Source: a bacterium (lineage in GTDB: Bacteria > JAHJDO01). Taken from it: 10,739 nucleotides of DNA. The position numbers were made by a program, and so were the translations under genes. Shown piece by piece: positions 1 through 7,270 of this stretch (position 1 is the first letter of the stretch; each line of letters starts with the position of its first letter). The notes below the pieces were generated by a model. That model saw nothing but the letters and a program-made list of their open reading frames with translations, did not search any database and was not told the origin of the DNA. The stretch covers positions 1 through 10,739 of the forward strand of contig DAOVHI010000038.1 of assembly GCA_030671985.1 (NCBI GenBank), written 5' to 3'.

Positions 1-2151
1 CGAAATCTTTATCTGGTATTTCAGCTTATAGAAATGAATGTGCCACTGGTTGTCTGTCTCAATATGATGGATGTAGCTAAGAGGCGTGGATTTGATATTG
101 ACACAGACAAATTAAGCAGGGAATTGGGAGTTCCTGTAGTTCCTACAATTGGCAATAAAGGTAAAGGAAAAAAGGAATTAAAGGAAACTGTTTGGTCAAC
201 TTATAAAAACAAGACAGATAAGATAGATTCAGGAGTTACTCCAATTCGCATTGATTACGGAAAAGGACTGGAGCCAATCCTTGCTGCCCTGGAGCAGAAG
301 TTATCAGAAGAACCGAGACTCACTGAACATTATTCTCCTAGATGGCTGGCTGTAAAACTCATGGAGAATGATAGTGAAGCACGCCGACTTGTGCGGCAGC
401 AATCTGATGAAAGGAAAAACATCTTAGATTTTGTTGCTATTGAGAGAGATAAATTTATTTCCCTTCATAATGAAGCCCCTGAAAAGATTATTGCTTACAA
501 ACGATATCAAACTGCTGAGGGAATTGTAGAACGATGTCTTAGCCAGAAAACTAAAGGTCGTAAAACATGGACAGATAGAATAGATCAGCTTGTCTGTCAC
601 AGGGTTGCAGGCCCCCTTATTTTAGCCATAGTCTTCTATTTATTCTATAAGATCACTATGTCTCCTGATTACGGCGGTCAGAAGCTTGCTTCTTTAGCGT
701 GGCCATATCTGGCAAAGTTTCGCGATCTTATGACATACATACCATTGAGCGGACTTCCGCGGTCTTTATTTCTAAATGGTATCGTAGATGGAGTACTGGC
801 AATAGCGAATTATATTCCCATTTTCTTCGTGCTCTTTATTTTGATAGCCATTCTTGAGGATACAGGTTATATGACACGCATAGCTTTTCATATGGATCGT
901 GTTTTAAGAGCTTTTGGTCTTCATGGACAATCCACTTTACCTATGATGTTAAGCGGAGTTGTTGTGGGTGGATGCGCAGTAGTCGGGACAATGTCTACAA
1001 GAGGCATAAAAGATCCCAGGGCTCGTTTAGCTACTATTCTTATTCTGCCGCTGCTTAACTGTATGGCTAAAATACCATTCTATATTCTTATGACAAGTAT
1101 ATTTTTCAAAAAATATCAGGCTGAAGTTTTAGGATTTATGTCTGTAATTACCCTTATTTTAGTCCTTGTTATAGCAAAGATATTTACTCTTACTATTCTC
1201 AAAAAAGAAGAAGAGGTTCCTTTTGTTCTGGAAATGCCGGCATATCACCTGCCTACTGTGCGCGGAGTTTTGATGCGAACATACGAACGGTTAATGGTCT
1301 TTATTAAAAAGGTTGGGACTATCATCGTTGCAGTAGCTGTTATTGTCTGGTGTGGGATTACATTTCCTGGAATCAGTAAAGAAAGAGCAGTTCATTATAA
1401 TAGTAAAATTAATAAAGCCACCCAGGGTTTCATGGTAAAGCTCGGAAAAGATAATCCATATAAAAAGCTTCTGGCCGGAGAAGGCTTGAATGAATTTGAA
1501 GAATACTGGAGCGGTTATAAAAAGAGCAAGATGGGACTTGATGAAGAAGCACAGCAAGCTCTGAATGAGAAGTTCATGGGGAAAAATTCTCAATTTTTTA
1601 AGATTGCGAATAAAGGCAAATATATAGAGGATGGAAAAATCAAAAGAGACAAGTACGCAAAGAAAGCTTACACTGCTTATAGGAAACTTTATAAAACTAT
1701 TGAGAGACTTCATGTAACTCGACGTAAAGAAACAGTCAAGGTAAGTTATGCTGGCCGTCTCGGACAATCTCTGGTCCCTCTTACTAAGTGGGCAGGAATG
1801 GACTGGAAAATTAATGTAGCAATGATCAGCTCTTTTGCAGCTAAAGAAAATCTAGTAGCAACTCTGGGAAGTATTTACAGCATGGAAAAAACAGAAGCTG
1901 TTTCCAGGGAATCGCTAGCAGTAACTATGAAAAAAGAAACCAGCTGCACTGGCTGGACTCCCTTGCATGCTATAGCAATAATGCTGTTTGTGGCTATCTT
2001 TCCACCCTGCTTGATGACATTGATTATGGTACGAATAGAGACAGGGAGTAACTTATGGACACTATTTGTTGCTATTTATCCTATAATTCTTGGATTTCTG
2101 ATAGCAGTAGTGGTTTTCCAAGGAGGTCGGCTTCTTGGATTTGGAGGATGA
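1..2151 (+). CDS. feoB: Ferrous iron transport protein B (FeoB), 5'-truncated by window edge
   Basis: Inner-membrane Fe(II) transporter with an N-terminal GTPase domain. The reading frame is open from base 1, so the first ATG (34) is internal; the G1-G3 GTPase motifs lie outside the window. The G4 motif NMMD is visible at about 61-72, after the FeoB-typical stretch RNLYLVFQLIEM. A helical linker follows, then membrane segments from about 600. Two gate regions are recognisable: GGCAVVGTMSTRG (about 967-1005) with the downstream LPLLNCMAKIP, and near the C-terminus SSFAAKENLVATLGSIY and a TPLHAIAIMLFVAIFPPC segment. Two oddities stand out. The usual GCxVPG motif reads GCAVVG, so its proline is valine. 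A charged, soluble insertion of roughly 125 residues (about 1366-1740) sits just before SYAGRLG. Family assignment is secure; the substrate as Fe(II) follows from the family. Confidence 0.95.
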   Translation, partial: RNLYLVFQLIEMNVPLVVCLNMMDVAKRRGFDIDTDKLSRELGVPVVPTIGNKGKGKKELKETVWSTYKNKTDKIDSGVTPIRIDYGKGLEPILAALEQKLSEEPRLTEHYSPRWLAVKLMENDSEARRLVRQQSDERKNILDFVAIERDKFISLHNEAPEKIIAYKRYQTAEGIVERCLSQKTKGRKTWTDRIDQLVCHRVAGPLILAIVFYLFYKITMSPDYGGQKLASLAWPYLAKFRDLMTYIPLSGLPRSLFLNGIVDGVLAIANYIPIFFVLFILIAILEDTGYMTRIAFHMDRVLRAFGLHGQSTLPMMLSGVVVGGCAVVGTMSTRGIKDPRARLATILILPLLNCMAKIPFYILMTSIFFKKYQAEVLGFMSVITLILVLVIAKIFTLTILKKEEEVPFVLEMPAYHLPTVRGVLMRTYERLMVFIKKVGTIIVAVAVIVWCGITFPGISKERAVHYNSKINKATQGFMVKLGKDNPYKKLLAGEGLNEFEEYWSGYKKSKMGLDEEAQQALNEKFMGKNSQFFKIANKGKYIEDGKIKRDKYAKKAYTAYRKLYKTIERLHVTRRKETVKVSYAGRLGQSLVPLTKWAGMDWKINVAMISSFAAKENLVATLGSIYSMEKTEAVSRESLAVTMKKETSCTGWTPLHAIAIMLFVAIFPPCLMTLIMVRIETGSNLWTLFVAIYPIILGFLIAVVVFQGGRLLGFGG

Positions 2152-2171
2152 GAAAAAAGCAAAAAAAACAC

Positions 2172-2200
2172 TTGACAGGCAAAAAAGAATTTGTTAGATT
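2172..2200 (+). promoter_or_regulatory. Predicted sigma-70-type promoter downstream of feoB
   Basis: A perfect -35 box TTGACA (2172-2177) is followed after 17 bp by TAGATT (2195-2200), which matches four of six positions of TATAAT. It lies in the 160-bp gap after feoB and would drive the secreted-protein/porin genes separately from feoB. The leader to the first ATG would be about 105 bases. Confidence 0.6.
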
Positions 2201-2211
2201 TCCCTAACAAA
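2190..2211. promoter_or_regulatory. Palindromic operator-like site overlapping the -10 box
   Basis: Two perfect 8-base arms, TTTGTTAG and CTAACAAA, are separated by six bases (ATTTCC). The left arm covers the start of the predicted -10 box, so a bound protein would block RNA polymerase. The core TTAG-N6-CTAA recalls operators of DtxR/MntR-type metal-dependent repressors, which fits the metal-uptake context. The regulator itself is not in the window, so this identity is inference. No T-run follows, so it is not an intrinsic terminator. Confidence 0.5.
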
Positions 2212-2295
2212 GAAAAGCGTGTTTAAGTTTGGTCGATATTTTTTTTTGGTTGGAAAGTTAGAAGCGTATAACATGTTTTTGTATATCTAAAAAAG

Positions 2296-2305
2296 AGGAG
2301 GTGAT
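2296..2305 (+). promoter_or_regulatory. Very strong ribosome binding site
   Basis: AGGAGGTGAT is a full-length complement to the usual 3' end of 16S rRNA. GGAGG ends 10 bases before the ATG at 2312, which fixes that start and suggests high translation. Confidence 0.8.
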
Positions 2306-2311
2306 TAGTTT

Positions 2312-2752
2312 ATGAAGAGAGTATTATATGTACCACTAGCTTGTCTGCTGTTGATTTTTTTCTTAACCATTCAGGCTGGCGCACACACTCCACTTTTACT
2401 GGTTGAGGACAATGAGGATGGTACCATATCTCTGGAAGGTGGTTTCTCCGATGGTTCCTCTGGTGCTGGAGCAATCATTCTTATAGTGAAAGATGAGCCT
2501 TATAAGGGTGGAGAGAAAAAGATGCTTTACAAAGGGAAACTTGTTCTGGCAAAAGACAAATTAGATGAATTTGGAGAACTCACTGTGATTAAGCCAAAAA
2601 GTCCCTATCTTGTAATATTGGATGCGGGGCCAGGACATGTGGTAGAGAAAAAAGGGCCAGCATCAAAACCTGATGAAGAGATACGTGAGTTAGAACCATG
2701 GGAAAAAGGAAAAGTATTAATACCTAATGAAAATGGTATTAATGTCAATTAA
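2312..2752 (+). CDS. Small secreted protein of the iron-uptake cluster, function unknown
   Basis: 146 residues. A Sec signal peptide (KR, then a hydrophobic core at residues 4-20) ends in AGA before His25, so the predicted mature protein starts HTPLLLVEDNEDGT. The remainder looks like a single beta-rich domain: repeated short strands, glycine-rich turns (GGFSDGSSGAGA), then a conserved-looking VILDAGPGHVVEKKGP segment. The overall layout resembles the carboxypeptidase-regulatory/DUF4198-like periplasmic domains that occur beside metal transporters, but I do not recognise a named family. It is the first gene after the promoter at 2172-2200 and is followed 26 bases later by a DUF4198-type gene, so a periplasmic metal-binding or chaperone role is plausible but inferred. 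Confidence 0.75.
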   Translation: MKRVLYVPLACLLLIFFLTIQAGAHTPLLLVEDNEDGTISLEGGFSDGSSGAGAIILIVKDEPYKGGEKKMLYKGKLVLAKDKLDEFGELTVIKPKSPYLVILDAGPGHVVEKKGPASKPDEEIRELEPWEKGKVLIPNENGINVN

Positions 2753-2778
2753 TCAAAAAACGAAAGGAGACTAAGATT

Positions 2779-3603
2779 ATGAAACGAAGTATATGTTTAT
2801 CTGTATTATCCCTGATTTTTGCGTTAGGGATGAGTATTCCAGCCTCAGCTCATTTTCAGACGATTTATACTGAAGAGAGTGCTTTGGTCAAAGGTGGGAA
2901 AATAAATCTTAAACTGGTTTTTACCCATCCCTTTGAAGCAGGACATACAATGGATATTGGAAAGGATGATAAAGGCGTCATACATCATCCAAAGGCATTT
3001 GGTGTGTTTCACAAGGGCAGAAAAAAAGACCTGCTCAAAACGCTCAAGCCAATTGAGTTCACAAGTCTGACCAATAAAGGCAGGGCTTATAAGGCAGCTT
3101 ATAAAACAAGAGGCTTTGGCGATTTCGTCTTCTACTTTGATCCTGCTCCCTACTATGAGGCTTCAGAGGATATTTATATTGAGCATGTTACTAAGATGAT
3201 AGTGAATGTGGCCGGAGCTCCAACTGATTGGGATGCAGAAGTAGGCTTGCCCGTAGAGATAGTTCCATTAGACAAGCCATATGCTCTCTGGACAGGGAAC
3301 GTGTTCAGAGGGATCGTCAAGTGCAATGGAAAACCAGTTCCTGATATTGAGATTGAAGTAGAGTATATGAATCACGACATTCACGGCAATAGCTTTACGA
3401 AAAAGGCAAAGGTTGAAGCACCTCAGGACGCATTTATTACGCAGACGATTAAAGCAGATTCCAATGGTGTATTTACCTTTGGGATTCCCAAAGCCGGCTG
3501 GTGGGGATTCGCTGCATTAGGCGCAGGAGGAGACATAAAATACAAAGGCAAAGAACTTTCGCTTGATGCTGTTATCTGGATTCAGGCACGGGATATGAAG
3601 TAG
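2779..3603 (+). CDS. DUF4198-family periplasmic protein (NikM-like), likely metal-uptake accessory
   Basis: 274 residues with a Sec signal peptide whose ASA cleavage motif precedes His25, so the mature protein should begin HFQTIYT. The pattern is typical of DUF4198 proteins: an N-terminal AHF, an early histidine-containing segment FTHPFEAGHTMD (about residues 49-60), a middle beta domain, and a C-terminal Ig/CNA-B-like region introduced by FRGIVKCNGKPVPDIEIEVEY and closing on FGIPKAGWWGFAAL. DUF4198 proteins are known near nickel/cobalt and iron transporters, and histidines at these places could bind metal. The start is supported by AAGGAGA nine bases upstream. Its stop codon touches the ATG of the next small gene, indicating co-translation. 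The exact ligand is not shown by the sequence. Confidence 0.85.
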   Translation: MKRSICLSVLSLIFALGMSIPASAHFQTIYTEESALVKGGKINLKLVFTHPFEAGHTMDIGKDDKGVIHHPKAFGVFHKGRKKDLLKTLKPIEFTSLTNKGRAYKAAYKTRGFGDFVFYFDPAPYYEASEDIYIEHVTKMIVNVAGAPTDWDAEVGLPVEIVPLDKPYALWTGNVFRGIVKCNGKPVPDIEIEVEYMNHDIHGNSFTKKAKVEAPQDAFITQTIKADSNGVFTFGIPKAGWWGFAALGAGGDIKYKGKELSLDAVIWIQARDMK

Positions 3604-3735
3604 ATGTTAGAACATGTTATTGTGTGGACAATTGTAGGCATAGCCATTTTTTACATTGTCCGCACAATTTACTCCAGCATAAAGAATAAAAAGAAATGCG
3701 GAACATGCAGTTTGTGTGGTCCGAAAAATAATTAA
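3604..3735 (+). CDS. FeoB-associated Cys-rich membrane protein, 43 residues
   Basis: A short gene beginning directly after the stop of the DUF4198 gene (TAG then ATG), with no clear ribosome binding site of its own, so translational coupling is likely. The product has one transmembrane helix (residues 5-24, VIVWTIVGIAIFYIVRTIYS), then a lysine-rich stretch (KNKKKCG) and the cysteine motif CGTCSLCG (Cys32, Cys35, Cys38). This architecture matches the FeoB-associated Cys-rich membrane protein family (Pfam FeoB_associated), which sits next to feoB in many anaerobes. The cysteines probably face the cytoplasm by the positive-inside rule and may bind iron or serve as thiols. The family match is from memory of its architecture. 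Confidence 0.85.
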   Translation: MLEHVIVWTIVGIAIFYIVRTIYSSIKNKKKCGTCSLCGPKNN

Positions 3736-3752
3736 TAAAAGGAGAAGGAGAA

Positions 3753-4970
3753 ATGAAATTCGCACTTAAAATTGGATTAGCTGCTGTTTTGGTGGTTATG
3801 CTTACTGCTACTGTATACGCAGGAGAAGATGAGCAGTCTCAAAAGCAAGTATCAGGCGTAGAAGCCAAAATAATAGATCTGCTGCAAAGGAAAGGAATTA
3901 TTACAGCTTCGGAAGCAAAAGAGTTGAAGAAAGAACTCATAACAGAGAAACAGAAGGTAAAAGCCGAGGTAGTCAAATCTATAGAAGAGAAGACAGGAGC
4001 AATCTTTAAAGTCCCAGAGATTGGTTCTGATAAGATGAAAATCGGGGGAATGATTAAATTTAGAAATTCACATTACAGGGGACATAAAGAGGATAGATCA
4101 ACAACATCAAGCGGCAAGAAAGACTATGATACCTTCGGTATTTCAGAGGATTCTCTTGATATTGAAGGAGAAATCACAGGTGACTGGAACTACGGTATTA
4201 GTCTTACGATGAACGAACAGGATAATGGGAGCAATCTGAGGGATATATGGATGCAGTACACAGGCTTACCATTTGCAATAACAGCCGGTCAGTTTGAAGT
4301 TCCATTCAGAGAAGGGCAGGATACAATAGAAGAATCGGAAGTGGTTGATTCCATAACACCGGAAAGAGATATTGGTGTGGCAATTAGGGGAGATATCATG
4401 GATGAAAGAATTACTTGTGCATTAGGAGTATTTAATGGAAACGGTATAAATACCACGGATGACAATGACCAGAAGGACATTATAGGCAGAGTAGTTGTCT
4501 CTCCTTTTAAAGGCAGCGGTGGAATATTGGATGGACTGAGCATTGGCATATCAGCTCAGGGAGGACGCCAGCCTGATGAAACTTCCGACGGGATTACTTA
4601 TGGCGGCGACAGAACAAGAATCGGCGGCTTGCTCAAATACGAGGGAAGCATAGCCGATAAAGGATTTAAGCTTCAGAGTGAATATATTCAGCAGAAAAGA
4701 GACAGGGATGATCAGAAAGCTGATATTACCTCTGACGGATGGTATGCGCAAGCAACATATGAATTGACACCAAAGTGGCTGTCTGTTTACAAGTATGAAA
4801 TGTACAATCCCAGTGGAAAATCTTCAGACGATACAAGAAGAACGAGCACAGTGAGTGTCAAGTACACTTTCAATGAGTATACGAGTATCCAGATGGACTA
4901 CAGAACGTTGGAATATCCTAATTCAAAAAATGGGCAAGAACTTCTAACTGAACTTACATTGGAATTCTGA
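3753..4970 (+). CDS. Outer-membrane porin, OprO/OprP (phosphate-selective porin) family
   Basis: 405 residues, near the usual length of the family. A signal peptide ends around TVYA before Gly24. Residues about 36-82 form a charged helical, probably coiled-coil segment (LLQRKGIITASEAKELKKEL) that precedes the barrel in many such porins. From KIGGMIKFRNSHYRG on, the protein has alternating beta strands with typical porin motifs: ITGDWNYGISLTMNE, RDIWMQY, AGQFEVPFREG, and the C-terminal strand ending LTELTLEF with a terminal Phe, the usual outer-membrane insertion signal. AAGGAGAAGGAG (3739-3750) precedes the ATG. The family name does not prove phosphate specificity; the context suggests passage of a metal or its complex. 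It is the last gene of the block, before the terminator. Confidence 0.88.
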   Translation: MKFALKIGLAAVLVVMLTATVYAGEDEQSQKQVSGVEAKIIDLLQRKGIITASEAKELKKELITEKQKVKAEVVKSIEEKTGAIFKVPEIGSDKMKIGGMIKFRNSHYRGHKEDRSTTSSGKKDYDTFGISEDSLDIEGEITGDWNYGISLTMNEQDNGSNLRDIWMQYTGLPFAITAGQFEVPFREGQDTIEESEVVDSITPERDIGVAIRGDIMDERITCALGVFNGNGINTTDDNDQKDIIGRVVVSPFKGSGGILDGLSIGISAQGGRQPDETSDGITYGGDRTRIGGLLKYEGSIADKGFKLQSEYIQQKRDRDDQKADITSDGWYAQATYELTPKWLSVYKYEMYNPSGKSSDDTRRTSTVSVKYTFNEYTSIQMDYRTLEYPNSKNGQELLTELTLEF

Positions 4971-4991
4971 GTAACCGACCTAACTACATAT

Positions 4992-5040
4992 TGCCACAGC
5001 GCAGGAGAACAAAAGTATTCTGCTCTGTGGCATTTTGTTT
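4992..5040 (+). terminator. Rho-independent terminator after the porin gene
   Basis: The 13-base arm TGCCACAGCGCAG (4992-5004) pairs with CTGCTCTGTGGCA (5020-5032) with one mismatch, leaving a 15-base loop. A T-rich tail TTTTGTTT (5033-5040) follows. It ends the + strand block 22 bases after the porin stop. On the opposite strand no T-run follows the stem, so it probably works mainly in one direction. Confidence 0.85.
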
Positions 5041-5097
5041 CTTACTATCTTGCATCCCTAATCTGCAATTTATTAACGAGATGATTAAAATTTTGCT

Positions 5098-5469
5098 TTA
5101 TTTTTGTCCCATGCCAGATTTAGAATTTACACTTGGTCCTTGAATTGCTTTGAGCTCCCCTTTACTATACTTCTCTACTGCTTCTTTGATACTGCCTGAT
5201 ACACCTGTTATTACCTCTATCTCTGCTGCTTGCAACCCTTGGAAAGCGTTTGGCCCGACATTTCCTGTTAAAACTGTTTTTACCTGTTTTTCTACCATAA
5301 GTTGAGCTGACTGAATGCCAACTCCGCCCATACCTGATACGTTTGGATTCTGAACTGCTTCAAACTCTGAAGTCTCTGTATCTGAAATAATAAAATACTG
5401 ACATCTCCCAAACCTTGGGTCAACCTGCGAATCCAAATTATCTCCTTGTGAAGTTATACAAATTTTCAT
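5098..5469 (-). CDS. NifX/NifB-domain (dinitrogenase iron-molybdenum cofactor family) protein, orange-protein-like
   Basis: 123 residues of a single NifX-type domain (Pfam Nitro_FeMo-Co). Visible marks are the N-terminal strand MKICITSQGDNLDSQVDPRFGRC (split here as MKICITSQG and DPRFGRCQYF, residues 17-26), a GMGGVGIQSAQL helix, TGNVGPNAF (68-76), and a final helix EAVEKYSKGEL. These domains bind iron-sulfur or metal-sulfur clusters in nitrogenase cofactor assembly and in the Desulfovibrio orange protein. No nitrogenase genes are in the window, so nitrogen fixation is not implied. It is the last gene of the minus-strand operon, 32 bases downstream of a second NifX-type gene. AAGGGG lies about eight bases before the ATG. 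The family call is firm; the metal it carries is unknown. Confidence 0.9.
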   Translation of the reverse strand: MKICITSQGDNLDSQVDPRFGRCQYFIISDTETSEFEAVQNPNVSGMGGVGIQSAQLMVEKQVKTVLTGNVGPNAFQGLQAAEIEVITGVSGSIKEAVEKYSKGELKAIQGPSVNSKSGMGQK

Positions 5470-5501
5470 AGTTACATCCCCTTTTGTTATTAGATTTATT
5501 A

Positions 5502-5879
5502 TTAAGTGTGGTCACATTCTTCTTTATCAATACCATAGCTCTTGCCAGCACCGGGACTGCACGAGCTTTCTCCTTCCTTAAGCTCGTCTTTGATAAGTTT
5601 TTCAATTATCTCATCTATTCTTCCCTGCACGCCAACGATCGGCTTAATACCGAATTCGTCAAAAAAACCAACAGCTCTTGCTCCCATACCCCCTGCTATA
5701 ATACATTCAACACCTTTTTTATGAAGAAACTGCGGTATAGCGCCAGGCATGTGCCCGGGATTGTCAACAACCTCTTTCTTAATTACCTTTCCATCTTCAA
5801 TATTTGCAATTGTGTAAGACGGACATCTCCCAAAATGAGCCGAGACAAAATCTCCGTCTGTTGAAATCGCTATCCTCAT
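5502..5879 (-). CDS. Second NifX-family protein with cysteine-bearing C-terminal tail
   Basis: 125 residues from the ATG at 5879, opening MRIAISTDGDFVSAHFGRCPSY: the strand MRIAIST, then HFGRC at 15-19, the typical NifX signature. It continues with GGMGARAVGFFDEFGI and ends in a tail carrying Cys107 and a terminal ECDH (Cys122). I prefer this start over a GTG at 5888 because GGGGGTGAT (5892 down to 5884) lies four bases upstream of the ATG and would be buried by the GTG start. That ribosome site overlaps the stop of the preceding FAD oxidoreductase gene, so the two are translationally linked. The tail cysteines and His could hold a metal; the homologous first NifX protein lacks them. Role inferred: binding or shuttling a metal-sulfur cluster. 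Confidence 0.88.
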   Translation of the reverse strand: MRIAISTDGDFVSAHFGRCPSYTIANIEDGKVIKKEVVDNPGHMPGAIPQFLHKKGVECIIAGGMGARAVGFFDEFGIKPIVGVQGRIDEIIEKLIKDELKEGESSCSPGAGKSYGIDKEECDHT

Positions 5880-5884
5880 CTTAA

Positions 5885-7240
5885 TCACCCCCTTTTCATT
5901 TTCAATTGTTTAATTGCAATCTCCGCTGCATTCACCAGCTGATAAGCAATTGGAGACGCTGTAAGAGCCGGATGAGTTCCCAGTTGAAATGTGGCTATAT
6001 CATTAGCAGTCATTCGCTGGTGTACAAAGGCGCTGATAGCATTGATAAGTTCTCCGCCACTTTTAGCCCCACACACTTGCCCGCCTAAAATAATTTGCGT
6101 GCCTGCTTCAAAAATTAATTTTACTTTTAAATTCTCCGCGCCGGGCATACCGCCAGGATGACGATTTATCGCTTCACTCTCCCCTACAACGATATTATAT
6201 CCCTGCTTCTGAGCCTGTCCTTCCGTAAGACCGGCAGCTGCAAACGCAGAACCACCTAAAGTTGTAGAGAATACACCTATGACCCCCATACTCAAGCGAC
6301 TGGATGCAAACAAATTGGCCCCTGCTATACGCGCTTCCATTGTGGCAATAGAAGCCAGTTTAAGAGTAGAAGGTTTTCCATCAAAGAAAGAAACCTTTTC
6401 CGTACAGTCCCCGCACGCAAAAATATTTGGATCACTTGTCTGCATATAGCGGTTTACCATGATGCTTCTAGTGGTTCCTATTTCTAACCCCGTTTTTTTT
6501 GCTAATTCTACATTAGAAACGGCGCCAATACCAAGTATCACCATATCTGCTTTAATTTCTTTTCCACTCTTTAATTTAATCCCTTCTACCTTATCATCTC
6601 CCGTAAAAGACTCCACTTTCTCATCTACCATAAGATTGATGCCCTGGTTAATGAGTGTTTCCTCCGCTTTTAAACAAAACTCCTTATCATATACCAATTG
6701 CAAACAATGCTGCATCATCTCGACTATGGTAATGTTTAAGTTTTTATTCCTCCTTTTGCATTCCTCTGCAAGTTCCACACCAATAAAACCGCATCCAACT
6801 ATTACCATATTGGAAGCATTCTCCATTGCATGGATTATCTCATTGAGATATGAAACATCTTTCTTTATAGAAAAAATATTTCCTTTATCGATACCTGGTA
6901 TTGGAGGGATCATTGGCTCAGAACCGGTAGCAAGAACAAGTTTCCCATAGCGCACCTGTTTACCTGCTTTTGTTTCAACTATACAATTCTTGTTGTCTAT
7001 ATGTACAACAGGGTCAATAAGCAGCTCAATTCCATTCTTCTCAAGCACTTTATCCGGTACAAGATTTTTCTCAGGGGTACCGACCGTACCAAAAATATAG
7101 GGAATGCCGCATGGTATTAATACTCTACGTTCTTTACGTATAAGCAATACACTTTTGTTCGGATAATGCCGCTTTGCCGTAATAGCGGCAGGAATCCCTG
7201 CCGCACTTCCGCCGATAACAACCACATCATAATTTTTCAT
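5885..7240 (-). CDS. FAD-dependent pyridine nucleotide-disulfide oxidoreductase, CoA-disulfide reductase/NADH oxidase type
   Basis: 451 residues, the normal length for this class. FAD-binding GGSAAG (10-15) opens the protein; ATGS lies at 104-107; a second Rossmann motif VGCGFIG (148-154) binds NAD(P)H; CGDC (276-279) sits in the second FAD motif. Active-site Cys44 in IPCGIPY matches the single redox cysteine of CoA-disulfide reductases and NADH oxidases, not the CxxxxC pair of glutathione reductase. The C-terminal dimerisation region carries FVHQRMTANDIA and LGTHPALTASP. It probably reduces a thiol/disulfide, sulfur or persulfide substrate with NAD(P)H in the cytoplasm; the exact substrate cannot be told. 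AAGGGT precedes the ATG weakly. Placed between a PNPOx-like gene and the NifX pair, it may supply electrons for cluster or thiol chemistry. Confidence 0.9.
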   Translation of the reverse strand: MKNYDVVVIGGSAAGIPAAITAKRHYPNKSVLLIRKERRVLIPCGIPYIFGTVGTPEKNLVPDKVLEKNGIELLIDPVVHIDNKNCIVETKAGKQVRYGKLVLATGSEPMIPPIPGIDKGNIFSIKKDVSYLNEIIHAMENASNMVIVGCGFIGVELAEECKRRNKNLNITIVEMMQHCLQLVYDKEFCLKAEETLINQGINLMVDEKVESFTGDDKVEGIKLKSGKEIKADMVILGIGAVSNVELAKKTGLEIGTTRSIMVNRYMQTSDPNIFACGDCTEKVSFFDGKPSTLKLASIATMEARIAGANLFASSRLSMGVIGVFSTTLGGSAFAAAGLTEGQAQKQGYNIVVGESEAINRHPGGMPGAENLKVKLIFEAGTQIILGGQVCGAKSGGELINAISAFVHQRMTANDIATFQLGTHPALTASPIAYQLVNAAEIAIKQLKMKRG

Positions 7241-7270
7241 TAGCTACCCTTTTTTTTAAATTTCTTAACA

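Noticed and set aside
1291-1767. Minus-strand open frame of 158 residues
   Set aside because: It lies wholly inside feoB on the opposite strand, has no recognisable domain, and feoB coding signals are clear.
2237-2247. T-rich tract after feoB as an intrinsic terminator
   Set aside because: No stable GC-rich stem directly precedes it; the palindrome at 2190-2211 is separated by about 25 bases.
5041-5097. Terminator for the minus-strand operon
   Set aside because: No clear stem followed by a T-run on that strand; the hairpin at 4992-5032 lacks a T-tail in that direction.
5484-5864. Plus-strand open frame of 126 residues
   Set aside because: Antisense to the second NifX-type gene, which has family motifs and a good ribosome site.
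5880-5888. GTG start at 5888 for the second NifX-type gene
   Set aside because: The ribosome site GGGGGTGAT would sit within the coding region; the ATG at 5879 has correct spacing.
6459-6950. Plus-strand open frame of 163 residues
   Set aside because: Antisense to the FAD oxidoreductase, with no motif or ribosome site.
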